Assembly: GCA_958295715.1 (NCBI GenBank)
Contig: OY282372.1
Coordinates: 1 to 55,210 of the forward strand
DNA: 55,210 bases
Origin: an uncultured Dehalococcoidia bacterium
GTDB taxonomy: Bacteria > Chloroflexota > Dehalococcoidia > Lucifugimonadales > GCA-2712585
Direction: 5' to 3'
The position numbers and the translations under genes were made by a program. The stretch's first letter is position 1; each line of letters opens with the position of its first letter. A model generated the notes under the pieces. That model made no database searches. It had not been told where the DNA came from and saw only the letters and a program-made list of their open reading frames with translations. Of this stretch, positions 13,951 through 20,127 are shown in pieces.

Positions 13951-14206
13951 GGATAGCGTCCCGGGCCTCCGGCGCCCCCCTGCGGGCGGCGTCGGCGCCC
14001 CGCGCGGCGGCCGCACGTGCGGCGGACGCCGCCGCGCCCCAAGCTGCGGGCGCCGCTCCAGGCGGCCCCGAACCTGCGGACGCCGGCGGCGGCGGCCGCG
14101 CGCGCGGCGGCCCCTGCGGACGCCGGCGCCGTGAGCTGAGCTTAGACCATCGATCCCCCCCAACTTAGGGCGGCGGATCCGCCCCCTGCGGCTTTGTGTA
14201 TGTGTG

Positions 14207-14243
14207 AAAAAGATGGGATGGGGCCGCCCTAGCGGGCGGCCCC
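14207..14243 (-). terminator. Hairpin + T-run terminator of the 14229 operon
   Basis: A perfect 10-bp stem GGGGCCGCCC / GGGCGGCCCC (plus 14220-14243) with a 4-nt loop that contains the TAG stop of the gene, followed on the minus strand by ATCCCATCTTTTTC. Confidence 0.8.
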
Positions 14244-15026
14244 GTGGTGTGGTGTGGTATATCCAGCACAATTTTGGACGGCGGCCCCATCGGGCGCCGC
14301 CCCGTCGGCAGGTTCGCTTTGCACGGCCATTAACGCATCTGCGGCCGCAACGGGCGGATCGCCGGCGCGGCGTTGCATCCGCCGCCCTAACCGCAACGCT
14401 TCGGCGTCCGCCGATTCGTCCGCCGGTTCGGGCGCCGGAGCCGCGTCGACTGCCATAGCCGCAGCTTGGGCCGCTAGGGCCGTGATCGTCTTACAATCTG
14501 CGGCGGACGATGCCATGTTCTTAGACGCAACGTCTACCGTCCGCAATGCCGCCCTAACCACGTCGGCCGCGCGGCTATTCATTGAATGCTCGATTGAATA
14601 TTCCAGGGCGCCCGACGCGGCGTCGGCCGCCGCGTCGGCGTCCATAGCCGCAATGTCGGCCGCCGCTAGGGCGGATTCGGCGTCCGCCTTAAGGGCGGCC
14701 CCGCATTCAGTGACGTCATGTTCGGCGATCTTACCTGCGGCCGCGCCCCGGCGTGCTATGGTATACCATCCGGCGGCCCGGAACATGGCCATAGCGGCCC
14801 GACGGGCCGTAAGGACCGCATCTCGGGCGGTAAGATGAATTTCCCCCAACATGGATGCGGCCCCGGCCATATCTTGCCCATCGGCTTGAATGGCATCCTG
14901 AACGGCGGCATCGGCGGCGTCGGCCATCTTATCGAACATGTTCGCCGTAGCAACGGCGTCTAACCAAGCTTCGGACGCCGCGTGGCATCTGGATTCGACT
15001 TCGGCGGCGTCTATCTGCTTATTCAT
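14229..15026 (-). CDS. Ala/Asp-rich helical ORFan
   Basis: 265 residues, about a third Ala. Predicted all-helical, with runs such as MADAADAAVQDAIQADGQDM, AALAADIAAMDADAAADAAS-type heptads and a charged C terminus. The start overlaps the stop of the upstream gene (GATGAATAA), indicating coupling. The end carries copy A of the dispersed repeat, read here as VQSEPADGA. The other strand is also open, but operon overlap, terminator placement and promoter support this strand. Function unknown. Confidence 0.6.
   Translation of the reverse strand: MNKQIDAAEVESRCHAASEAWLDAVATANMFDKMADAADAAVQDAIQADGQDMAGAASMLGEIHLTARDAVLTARRAAMAMFRAAGWYTIARRGAAAGKIAEHDVTECGAALKADAESALAAADIAAMDADAAADAASGALEYSIEHSMNSRAADVVRAALRTVDVASKNMASSAADCKTITALAAQAAAMAVDAAPAPEPADESADAEALRLGRRMQRRAGDPPVAAADALMAVQSEPADGAAPDGAAVQNCAGYTTPHHGAAR
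14259..14324 (-). repeat. Dispersed ~65-bp repeat, copy A
   Basis: On the minus strand it begins GTGCAAAGCGAACCTGCC and ends GTGCTGGATA. It lies inside the 3' end of the 14229 gene. Copies B, C and D lie at 16444, 18490 and 19051. Confidence 0.75.
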
Positions 15027-15687
15027 CCCGATCCCCCCGACGCGCGTCCGCCGCTAGTGCGGCATCCCGTCCGGCCCGATGCGCTTTGTCCATAGCGGCC
15101 CCTGCCAACTTAGCAACGCGCCCCACATCCCCCGACATTATCTCGTCGGGTTCGGCCCGCATCTGCTGATAGTGATCGTCCGCCGCTTTAGCCGACGCTA
15201 CGGCCCCTGCGGCCCACGATATAGCCCACGCCGCGCGATCGGCCCCCCGTAAGAGGTCCGCCGCTTTGGACGCGGCTTCGGCCGCACGGATGGCATCCCG
15301 CAGATATGCACCTGCCGACGCGGCGCGTTGCTTTAGCGCTAGTGTGGCATCATATGGATTCTTAACGTAGACGCCGCTATGGAGATCGTCCGCTAGGGAC
15401 GCCGTAAACTCGGCATCATCCCGCACGGCCCGTATAGCGTCGGCCGCAGCATAGACGGCTTTGCAGGCGTCCGCTATGTAGTATAGCGGGTCCGCAACGT
15501 CCGTAGATTCGCCGCCGGCCCGCTTTGATGCGGACGCGGCGTCGGCCGCCGCTTGTTTGGCTTTTTGCGTCCAGAGTCGGGCGGCCGTCAAATCGGCATC
15601 CCGTCGGGCGGGCCATGTGACGTCGGCGTAAGAGAGATGCGCATCGTCCGCTTTGGCGGCGTCCGCAAGTTCGCTTAGCATATCCAT
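15019..15687 (-). CDS. Ala/Asp-rich helical ORFan
   Basis: 222 residues from ATG 15687 (MDMLSELADAAKADD), whose position overlaps the stop of the upstream gene; ATG 15714 would overlap it by 40 nt. Ala-rich helices throughout (AAADAASASKRAGG, ACKAVYAAADAIRAV), with a middle section containing LYYIADACK and VYVKNPYDATLALKQ. Composition and helical pattern resemble the 14229 product. No family recognised; possibly a coiled-coil scaffold. Confidence 0.6.
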   Translation of the reverse strand: MDMLSELADAAKADDAHLSYADVTWPARRDADLTAARLWTQKAKQAAADAASASKRAGGESTDVADPLYYIADACKAVYAAADAIRAVRDDAEFTASLADDLHSGVYVKNPYDATLALKQRAASAGAYLRDAIRAAEAASKAADLLRGADRAAWAISWAAGAVASAKAADDHYQQMRAEPDEIMSGDVGRVAKLAGAAMDKAHRAGRDAALAADARRGDRDE

Positions 15688-15956
15688 GCATCCACATAGC
15701 CGCACGGCCGACATACTAGCAACGGGCGCGGGTAAGAGATTTCTCCAAAGCGTCCGCTACTGTATGGAGATTCATCCACATAGACGCTACGGCGTCGGCC
15801 GCAGAACCCGCACGGGCCGGCCCCCTGCATTGCTGCGGCGGCGGCCCGCGTCGGATGGTGGTTAGACCAGGCGGACGCGGCGGCTTTATCGCCGAACGGA
15901 CGCGGCCGCTTGAATTCGATTTTGTTCTGTGTTGTGCTGTGTGTGTTTCTAGTCAT
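15675..15956 (-). CDS. Zinc-ribbon ORFan
   Basis: 93 residues. CGFCGRRRSVYVDESPY and VCRPCGYVDAWIC give two CxxC pairs 30 residues apart, the classic zinc ribbon, followed directly by the stop. The N terminus is Thr/Asn-rich then basic (IEFKRPRPFGDKAAASAW). First gene of a three-gene minus-strand unit with 15019 and 14229, driven by the left half of the divergent palindromic promoter at 15979-16015. Confidence 0.6.
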   Translation of the reverse strand: MTRNTHSTTQNKIEFKRPRPFGDKAAASAWSNHHPTRAAAAAMQGAGPCGFCGRRRSVYVDESPYSSGRFGEISYPRPLLVCRPCGYVDAWIC

Positions 15957-15978
15957 TGCCTAGCGTCCGTAAGGCGCG

Positions 15979-16015
15979 ATTATAAAGATAGTGCTTAAGC
16001 ACTATCTTGATATAC
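15979..16015. promoter_or_regulatory. Divergent promoter built on a 24-bp perfect palindrome
   Basis: 15985-16008 is a perfect palindrome centred on CTTAAG; each half reads AAGCACTATCTT outward. To the left it runs into TTTATAAT (box for the 15956 gene, about 29 nt upstream of its ATG); to the right into TTGATATAC (box for the 16037 gene, 28 nt before its ATG). One regulator dimer could control both directions. Confidence 0.75.
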
Positions 16016-16036
16016 CGACCTTATGGCCCCTGCTCA

Positions 16037-16396
16037 ATGTCTAAGACAATCACGGCGCCCGACGCAGCAAAGTCGGCCGCGTCTTGTAAGAGGTTGATCC
16101 CGCACTTGCGTGATCTAGTGTCTATAGCCGCCGACATTGATGCGGCTTTGGGCACGTCCATAGCCTCTAAAGGCAATTTGCCGCCGTACACACCTGCATA
16201 TCCCGGCGGACGCGGCTTAAGGACCGCCCGAACCCTAGCAACGCGGTCCTTGGATGATGCCAAAGCCGCCCTAGCGTCCGCCGAAGCCGGCGAATTGGTT
16301 AAGGCCATTGAAGCCTTTAACCTAAGTGCGGCCGCATCCGACGCCGCTAAGCGGATTTGGACCGAAGCCGAAGCGAACCCATTGCCCGCCCTTTAG
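16037..16396 (+). CDS. Ala-rich ORFan (cassette 1)
   Basis: 119 residues. ATG is placed by the conserved upstream block GGCCCCTGCTCA that also precedes the genes at 18000 and 18630 at the same distance from GATATAC. Helical with Ala-rich stretches (LDDAKAALASAEAGELVKAI, LSAAASDAAKRIWTEAEANP). Single-gene unit with its own terminator. No family recognised. Confidence 0.6.
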   Translation: MSKTITAPDAAKSAASCKRLIPHLRDLVSIAADIDAALGTSIASKGNLPPYTPAYPGGRGLRTARTLATRSLDDAKAALASAEAGELVKAIEAFNLSAAASDAAKRIWTEAEANPLPAL

Positions 16397-16409
16397 GGCG
16401 GATCTTTTT
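16386..16409 (+). terminator. Hairpin + T-run terminator of cassette 1
   Basis: CCGCCC-TTTA-GGGCGG (16386-16401) followed by ATCTTTTT. The stop TAG spans the loop and the first base of the right arm. Confidence 0.75.
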
Positions 16410-16443
16410 CCTTATCTCGGGCGCCCCCTGCGGCCCGCCCCAC

Positions 16444-16508
16444 TATCCAGCACGGTATTCACGCGCCCCCCCTACGGCCGCAGCCCCGTCGGCAGGTTCG
16501 CTTTGCAC
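16444..16508 (-). repeat. Dispersed ~65-bp repeat, copy B
   Basis: On the minus strand GTGCAAAGCGAACCTGCC through GTGCTGGATAG. Read on the plus strand the outer end starts CACTATCCAG and continues CCTACGGCC, resembling a cassette promoter (CACTATCTAGATATAC...TTACGGCC) with the TATA core lost. Copy D has the same flanks over about 145 bp. Confidence 0.75.
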
Positions 16509-16517
16509 GCGCGCCGG

Positions 16518-16620
16518 CCCCCTGCGGCCCCACATCAATGGCCATCCCGCGCCCCCATCCCCCCCCCCCTGCGGCCCCACATCAATGGCCATCCCGCGCC
16601 CCCATCCCCCCCCCCTGCGG
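16518..16620. repeat. Tandem ~47-bp repeat, two copies plus a partial
   Basis: Units of about 47 bp beginning CCCCTGCGGCCCCACATC start near 16519 and 16566, with a third partial start near 16612. Each contains AATGGCCATCCCGCGCCC, also seen beside copy D near 19130. Confidence 0.8.
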
Positions 16621-16879
16621 CCCCTGCATAGCCGAAGCTCTGGATAGACGGCGCCCCATCCCCCCCCCCCTGCGGCCCCACATCCCCACGGCCGCGCGCG
16701 CGGCGGCCCCCTGCAAAGCCGCCCCCTGCGGACGGCGGACGGCGGCCGGCCCGCTAGGGCGGCCCCCTGGTTAGGGCGGACGGCCGGCCCCTGCGGACGT
16801 GCGGGCGGCCGACGGCCCGCTAGGGCGGCCCGAACCGGCGGACGGCGGCGGGCGGGCGGCGGCCGTCTTACTAGGAACT

Positions 16880-16912
16880 AAAAATGAAAAATGGGGCCCC
16901 TGCGGGCGCCCT
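16880..16912 (-). terminator. T-rich terminator of the 17294 gene
   Basis: After the TAG the minus strand reads GGGCGCCCGCAGGGGCCCC then ATTTTTCATTTTTAG; the GGGGCCCC is self-complementary and two T5 runs follow. Confidence 0.5.
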
Positions 16913-17294
16913 AATCGAATTCTGGATCGTCCTCGCCTGGATAGGATTCGTCGAGCTCGGGTTCTTCGTCACTAAGTGACGCGTCCAGAGTCGGCAGATC
17001 GTACAATTCGCACGCCGCGCGCGTGACGCGTCGGCATGCTGCTCTTACGATCCCCATCCCTTCGGCGTCCGTAAGGGCGCCCGAATTGATGCCGGATTCT
17101 GCGGCCCGCGCTTCGGCTATAGCCGAATCGGCCCGCGCTAGTATGGCTTCGGCTTGAATCGCTTCGGCGTCCGTAAGGATGCCGGCGTCTTTGCGCATCG
17201 TTGCTGCGTGATGCGCTGCGGATTCAATCTGATAGTCAACCCTGCGGACCTTTACAAGTCGTACAGGATCGACGCCGGAGATTTGTCCAATCAT
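16911..17294 (-). CDS. Helical ORFan with acidic tail
   Basis: 127 residues. Basic/helical first half (LVKVRRVDYQIESAAHHAA), an Ala/Glu-rich middle (AEAIQAEAILARADSAIAEA) and a very acidic end (SDEEPELDESYPGEDDPEFD). ATG 17294 has a textbook leaderless TATA spacing, and CTTATACTACTCA before the ATG resembles the CTTA...CTCA of the plus-strand cassettes. Such acidic tails occur in DNA mimics and chaperone-like proteins, but this is only a suggestion. Confidence 0.6.
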   Translation of the reverse strand: MIGQISGVDPVRLVKVRRVDYQIESAAHHAATMRKDAGILTDAEAIQAEAILARADSAIAEARAAESGINSGALTDAEGMGIVRAACRRVTRAACELYDLPTLDASLSDEEPELDESYPGEDDPEFD

Positions 17295-17315
17295 TGAGTA
17301 GTATAAGGGCGAAGT

Positions 17316-17326
17316 AGTATATATAG
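17316..17326 (-). promoter_or_regulatory. TATA box of the 17294 gene
   Basis: ACTATATATAC on the minus strand, centred 27 nt before ATG 17294. Confidence 0.65.
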
Positions 17327-17350
17327 TAAACCCTCAAGAAACTGAACGAC

Positions 17351-17363
17351 TATCCAGATATAC
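17351..17363 (+). promoter_or_regulatory. Orphan cassette-type promoter
   Basis: ACTATCCAGATATAC has the same core as the promoter of the 18630 gene (ACTATCTAGATATAC). The expected start, near 17385, falls in GTACGGTACTCACAC with no start codon, so it may drive a leadered small ORF at 17421 or a non-coding RNA. Confidence 0.45.
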
Positions 17364-17420
17364 GTTCAGAATCCGCCGCGAGTACGGTACTCACACATCC
17401 CCCCGGCGGCGGATTCCGCC

Positions 17421-17558
17421 ATGGCCCCGCGCCCCCCTGCAAGCTCAGAACCGGCAAACCCCCCCACGGATCGGCCGTTTAGGGATGGCAGCACGGCCCC
17501 GATTAGCCCAAAGTCGCATCCGGGCCGCAAAAACACTCTGCTTATATGCTTAGTATAA
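17421..17558 (+). CDS. Possible small ORF downstream of orphan promoter
   Basis: 45 codons from ATG; Pro/Ser/Ala-rich (MAPRPPASSEPANPPTD...). The only support is the promoter-like element 60 nt upstream; base composition alone could produce it. The remainder of the 17295-17622 gap is AT-richer (17540-17600) and holds no other signal I recognise. Confidence 0.2.
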   Translation: MAPRPPASSEPANPPTDRPFRDGSTAPISPKSHPGRKNTLLICLV

Positions 17559-17622
17559 GAACTCTGCTTATTTTCACTTGTTTCAAAAATGGTTTGTGGG
17601 CTAAAAAGCGCCCTAAGATGGC

Positions 17623-17922
17623 TTAATCCGCCGGATCGATGCTCTTAGCGACGCGGGCCGCGCCCCTGCGGGCCGCCCTAGCGGCCGCACGTGCGGCTTT
17701 GGCTTCTTTGGCTTCGGCTTCGTTGCGGATGCGTCGGGCCGCCGCTAAGCGCCCCGCTACTGTCGTGGCATCCCTAAGAGCAGCTTCGGCCGAACCCGCC
17801 GGCGCCTTACGGCGTCGGCCCGTCGGCCCCCTACTCACGGCGTCGGCCGCAATGGTGGATTCTCTCCATAGTGCGGCCGCATCGTTGCGGCCGCTTCGGG
17901 CGGCCGCGTGGTAACTATGCAT
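17623..17922 (-). CDS. Basic Ala-rich ORFan
   Basis: 99 residues; Ala- and Arg-rich helix (RDATTVAGRLAAARRIRNE, AKAARAAARAARRGAARVA). It resembles histone-tail or linker-like basic proteins in composition and may bind DNA. ATG 17922 lies 27 nt after GATATAG of the divergent promoter and is preceded by a run of eight G, as at the 13583 gene. Confidence 0.55.
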   Translation of the reverse strand: MHSYHAAARSGRNDAAALWRESTIAADAVSRGPTGRRRKAPAGSAEAALRDATTVAGRLAAARRIRNEAEAKEAKAARAAARAARRGAARVAKSIDPAD

Positions 17923-17940
17923 GGCCCCCCCCTGGTAAGA

Positions 17941-17978
17941 CGCTATATCAGCATAGTGCTTTAGTTAGGCAGATATAC
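17941..17978. promoter_or_regulatory. Divergent promoter of the 17922 and 18000 genes
   Basis: Minus strand: GCACTATGCTGATATAG, 27 nt before ATG 17922. Plus strand: AGATATAC (17971-17978), 28 nt before ATG 18000. The shared centre AGCATAGTGCT is a near-palindrome and matches the half-sites of the 15985-16008 palindrome. Confidence 0.65.
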
Positions 17979-17999
17979 TCACGCTACGGCCCCTGCTCA

Positions 18000-18464
18000 A
18001 TGCTCGATAGAAACAAGCAATGGCTAAAGCCATCCCCTGCGGACCGCCGCCCCTGCATATCCAGCGATATGCGTGCGTTCTATGCTGCTCTTTCCACGGA
18101 TGGATCGAACGTAGAATATCGGGGCCGGATAGACGGCATCCCACGCACGGTTATGGTTAGTGTGTGGTTTGTGGACCATAGCGGCGGCCGCGTGCGGCCG
18201 GCCGTGCGGCGGGCCGCCCTAAAGGCAATGCAAGCTGAGTTAGACGCCGATCCGCTAAGACACTACCGGACGTCCGCCCTAACCGTGATCATCCCGACGG
18301 GTGCGGCCCCGAACATAGACGGCGCCCCCCCCGTGCATATCACGGCGGACGTGATCATCGACGCCGCAGATAACGTGCCGGACCTTGATTCGGGCCGCTA
18401 TGACTTTACGATCCGAGTCGACGGCGTCACGGCGCCCCCCCTGCAACTCGCCGCGCCCCTTTAG
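18000..18464 (+). CDS. ORFan (cassette 2), paralogue of cassette 3
   Basis: 154 residues. Mixed alpha/beta: VMVSVWFVDHSGG, then SALTVIIPTGAAP, PPVHITADVIIDAADN and YDFTIRVDGVTAPPL. The block ALTVIIP-(about 13)-PVHITADVI matches TALVIIP-(about 13)-PIHVRCLDV in the 18630 product, so the two are diverged paralogues. Its promoter block GATATAC-(about 9)-TACGGCCCCTGCTCA-ATG is shared with the other plus-strand cassettes. Function unknown. Confidence 0.6.
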   Translation: MLDRNKQWLKPSPADRRPCISSDMRAFYAALSTDGSNVEYRGRIDGIPRTVMVSVWFVDHSGGRVRPAVRRAALKAMQAELDADPLRHYRTSALTVIIPTGAAPNIDGAPPVHITADVIIDAADNVPDLDSGRYDFTIRVDGVTAPPLQLAAPL

Positions 18465-18481
18465 GGCGCGGCCCCTTTTTT
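18451..18481 (+). terminator. Hairpin + T-run terminator of cassette 2
   Basis: CCGCGCCC (18451-18458), loop CTTTA, GGGCGCGG (18464-18471), then CCCTTTTTT. The TAG stop ends at the first base of the right arm. Confidence 0.8.
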
Positions 18482-18489
18482 CTCTCTAG

Positions 18490-18550
18490 AAGCGAACCTG
18501 CCGACGCGGCCGCGCCCGTAGGGCGGGCGCCCCAAAGCCGTGCTGGATAG
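18490..18550 (+). repeat. Dispersed ~65-bp repeat, copy C
   Basis: AAGCGAACCTGCCGACG at the left and GTGCTGGATAG at the right, in the opposite orientation to copies A, B and D relative to the cassettes. It lies between terminator 2 and promoter 3. Confidence 0.75.
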
Positions 18551-18591
18551 ACGGCCCGAACCTGCGGCCCCTGGTGAATCTAACTGCCAAA

Positions 18592-18607
18592 CACTATCTA
18601 GATATAC
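18592..18607 (+). promoter_or_regulatory. Promoter of cassette 3
   Basis: CACTATCTAGATATAC, with GATATAC 29 nt before ATG 18630 and the shared TTACGGCCCCCTGCTCA between. Confidence 0.65.
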
Positions 18608-18629
18608 GCGCCTTACGGCCCCCTGCTCA

Positions 18630-18989
18630 ATGGCATTCACAATCCCGGCCCGTAAACGCCGTCGGGCCATAGCCGCAGCATCCCGTTGCGTAGAGACTAT
18701 CCGCACCTGTACAGGATCGACGTCCATTAACGTGGGCTATGCAACGGCGTCGGGCGGCCCCGTGCCGCCCCACGTCCGCATAGCCATCAATGATGGCATC
18801 TTGGCAGTGTTGTGCTTAGATGATGGCCCCCTGTTCAGGACCGTGACGGCTTTGGTAATCATTCCGGACGATCCACGTCCCGACGGCCCGAACCGGATAG
18901 TTCCGATCCACGTCCGTTGCTTAGACGTGTTCGGCGCCGGATCGCACGCTACAACCGACCAAACCATACACGTCCCAAATTGGCCTTAA
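18630..18989 (+). CDS. ORFan (cassette 3), paralogue of cassette 2
   Basis: 119 residues. Basic N terminus (IPARKRRRAIAAASR), then beta-rich segments VRIAINDGILAVLCLDDG, TVTALVIIPDDPRPDG and IVPIHVRCLDVFG, the latter two aligning with cassette 2. Single-gene unit with own promoter and terminator. No family recognised. Confidence 0.6.
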   Translation: MAFTIPARKRRRAIAAASRCVETIRTCTGSTSINVGYATASGGPVPPHVRIAINDGILAVLCLDDGPLFRTVTALVIIPDDPRPDGPNRIVPIHVRCLDVFGAGSHATTDQTIHVPNWP

Positions 18990-19005
18990 CCGGCCCCCCC
19001 TTTTT
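18980..19005 (+). terminator. T-run terminator of cassette 3
   Basis: Short GGCC...GGCC stem around the TAA stop followed by CCCCCCCTTTTTCTTATC, the same tail as the terminator at 12621-12648. Confidence 0.6.
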
Positions 19006-20095
19006 CTTATCTCCATAGCCCTAGCGGGCCGCCCGCCCCACGCGCCCCACTATCCAGAACAGTTTTTCCACATCCCCCTAAGGCCCGCGCCCCGTCGGCA
19101 GGTTCGCTTTGCACGCGCGGGCCGCCCCATCGATGGCCATCCCGCGCCCCACATAGCTCACATAGCCCCACATCTTAACCAAATAGCCCCCCCTATTCGG
19201 CCCCGATCCGCCCCATAGCCATATCTCCATAGCCCTTATCTCCATAGCCCACGCGCCCCACGGCCCGCCGCACGTGCATAGCGGCCCCTGCATAGCGGCC
19301 CCTGCATAGCCCCACGCGCGCGGGCGGCGGACGGCCCGAACCGGCGCCCCTGCGGACGGGCGGCCCGAACCGGCGGACGGGCGGACGGGCCGGCGGCGGA
19401 CGCGCCCCCATATCTCCATAGCCCATCCCCACAACTCACTAGCTTTACGGCCGCGCCCCACATCCCCATATCTCCATAGCCCACATCCCACGCGCGCCCC
19501 CATACAAGCTCAACACATCCCCCTACGGCCCCTGCATAGCGCCGGCCCCTGGTCTATGGCCATCCCCACGGCCGCGCCCCATCCCACACATCCCCACGCG
19601 CCCCCCACGCGCCCCGCAGCTTTGGACGGACGGCGGCGGGCGGCCGGGCGGCCGGGCGGACGGCGCGCGGCGGCGGCGGACGGGCGGACGGGCGGCGGCC
19701 CGGTGCTATGGACGGGCGGGCGGGCCGTCCGCCCCACAACCACCCGCCCGCCCGCCGGCCCGCCTGGTCTGCCGTCGGCCGGCCCGCCCGCCTGGTCTGC
19801 CGTCGGCCGGCCGGCCGGAGCAGCGCCCCAACCGACAGGCCGGCGGGCGGGCGGGCCGCCTGGGGGCCGGCGCGGAAAACCGGCGGGCGGGGGGCCCCAT
19901 CCGCGTCTGCGCAGGGGATCAGACGGACTTTTGATTCCAGAGCCGCCCGCCCGTCTGATACTGTCCGCCAGCCCTCGCACCGACCGGCCGCCAGTCCGCA
20001 GGCCGCCAGCCGGCGGAGCAGACGGCGCGCTTGCCGACAGCCGACAGCCGACAGCCTGCCGGCCGGCGGGTGGGCAGGAGGCTACAGATCGGGAC
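19006..20095. other. Long low-complexity GC-rich spacer before the terminase genes
   Basis: About 1.1 kb without a supported gene. It holds repeat copy D (19051-19114), at least five copies of ATCTCCATAGCC (near 19009, 19223, 19238, 19412, 19470), three CATAGCGGCCCCTG units near 19280-19310, a strongly G-rich run on the plus strand (19625-19710) followed by a C-rich run (19740-19860) with a 23-bp direct repeat (19760 and 19789), and three CCGACAG units near 20035. Frames are open by composition on both strands. It may hold the packaging signal, since it adjoins the terminase genes. Confidence 0.5.
19051..19114 (-). repeat. Dispersed ~65-bp repeat, copy D
   Basis: Minus strand GTGCAAAGCGAACCTGCC through GTTCTGGATAGTG. 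Together with flanks (TTATCTC on one side, ATGGCCATCCCGCGCCC on the other) it repeats the 16412-16558 segment over about 145 bp with divergence. Confidence 0.75.
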
Positions 20096-20096
20096 G

Positions 20097-20104
20097 TTTT
20101 TAAA
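20097..20104 (+). promoter_or_regulatory. TATA box of the virion module
   Basis: TTTTTAAAC is centred 27 nt before ATG 20128. Confidence 0.6.
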
Positions 20105-20127
20105 CAGCTCAGACCTCTCACACAGGG

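Larger units (their letters stand above)
13584..14206. other. Intergenic region with inverted repeats and GC-rich low-complexity DNA
   Basis: About 620 nt with no gene I can support. 13862-13949 holds two nested inverted repeats (annotated separately). 13960-14110 is GCG/GGCC-rich low-complexity DNA open in several frames, which I attribute to base composition. The 3' side carries the terminator tail of the 14229 gene. Confidence 0.55.
16410..16910. other. Non-coding GC-rich low-complexity region
   Basis: About 500 nt without a supported gene. It contains dispersed-repeat copy B (16444-16508), a short tandem repeat (16518-16620), then a CTGCGG/GGGCGG-rich stretch. Open frames here have biased composition and no start context. 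Confidence 0.5.

Noticed and set aside
13605-14168. 187-codon plus-strand frame across the inverted repeats
   Set aside because: It runs through inverted repeats and GC-rich low-complexity DNA, is Arg/Pro/Ala-biased, and no start-proximal promoter was seen.
16518-16620. Possible CRISPR array in the tandem 47-bp repeats
   Set aside because: Units are adjacent without unique spacers, only two to three copies, and lack CRISPR-like repeat length and symmetry.
19078-19503. LPTG-containing minus-strand frame (possible sortase signal)
   Set aside because: The residues come from the dispersed repeat read in one of several frames in different copies; no membrane segment or start signal.
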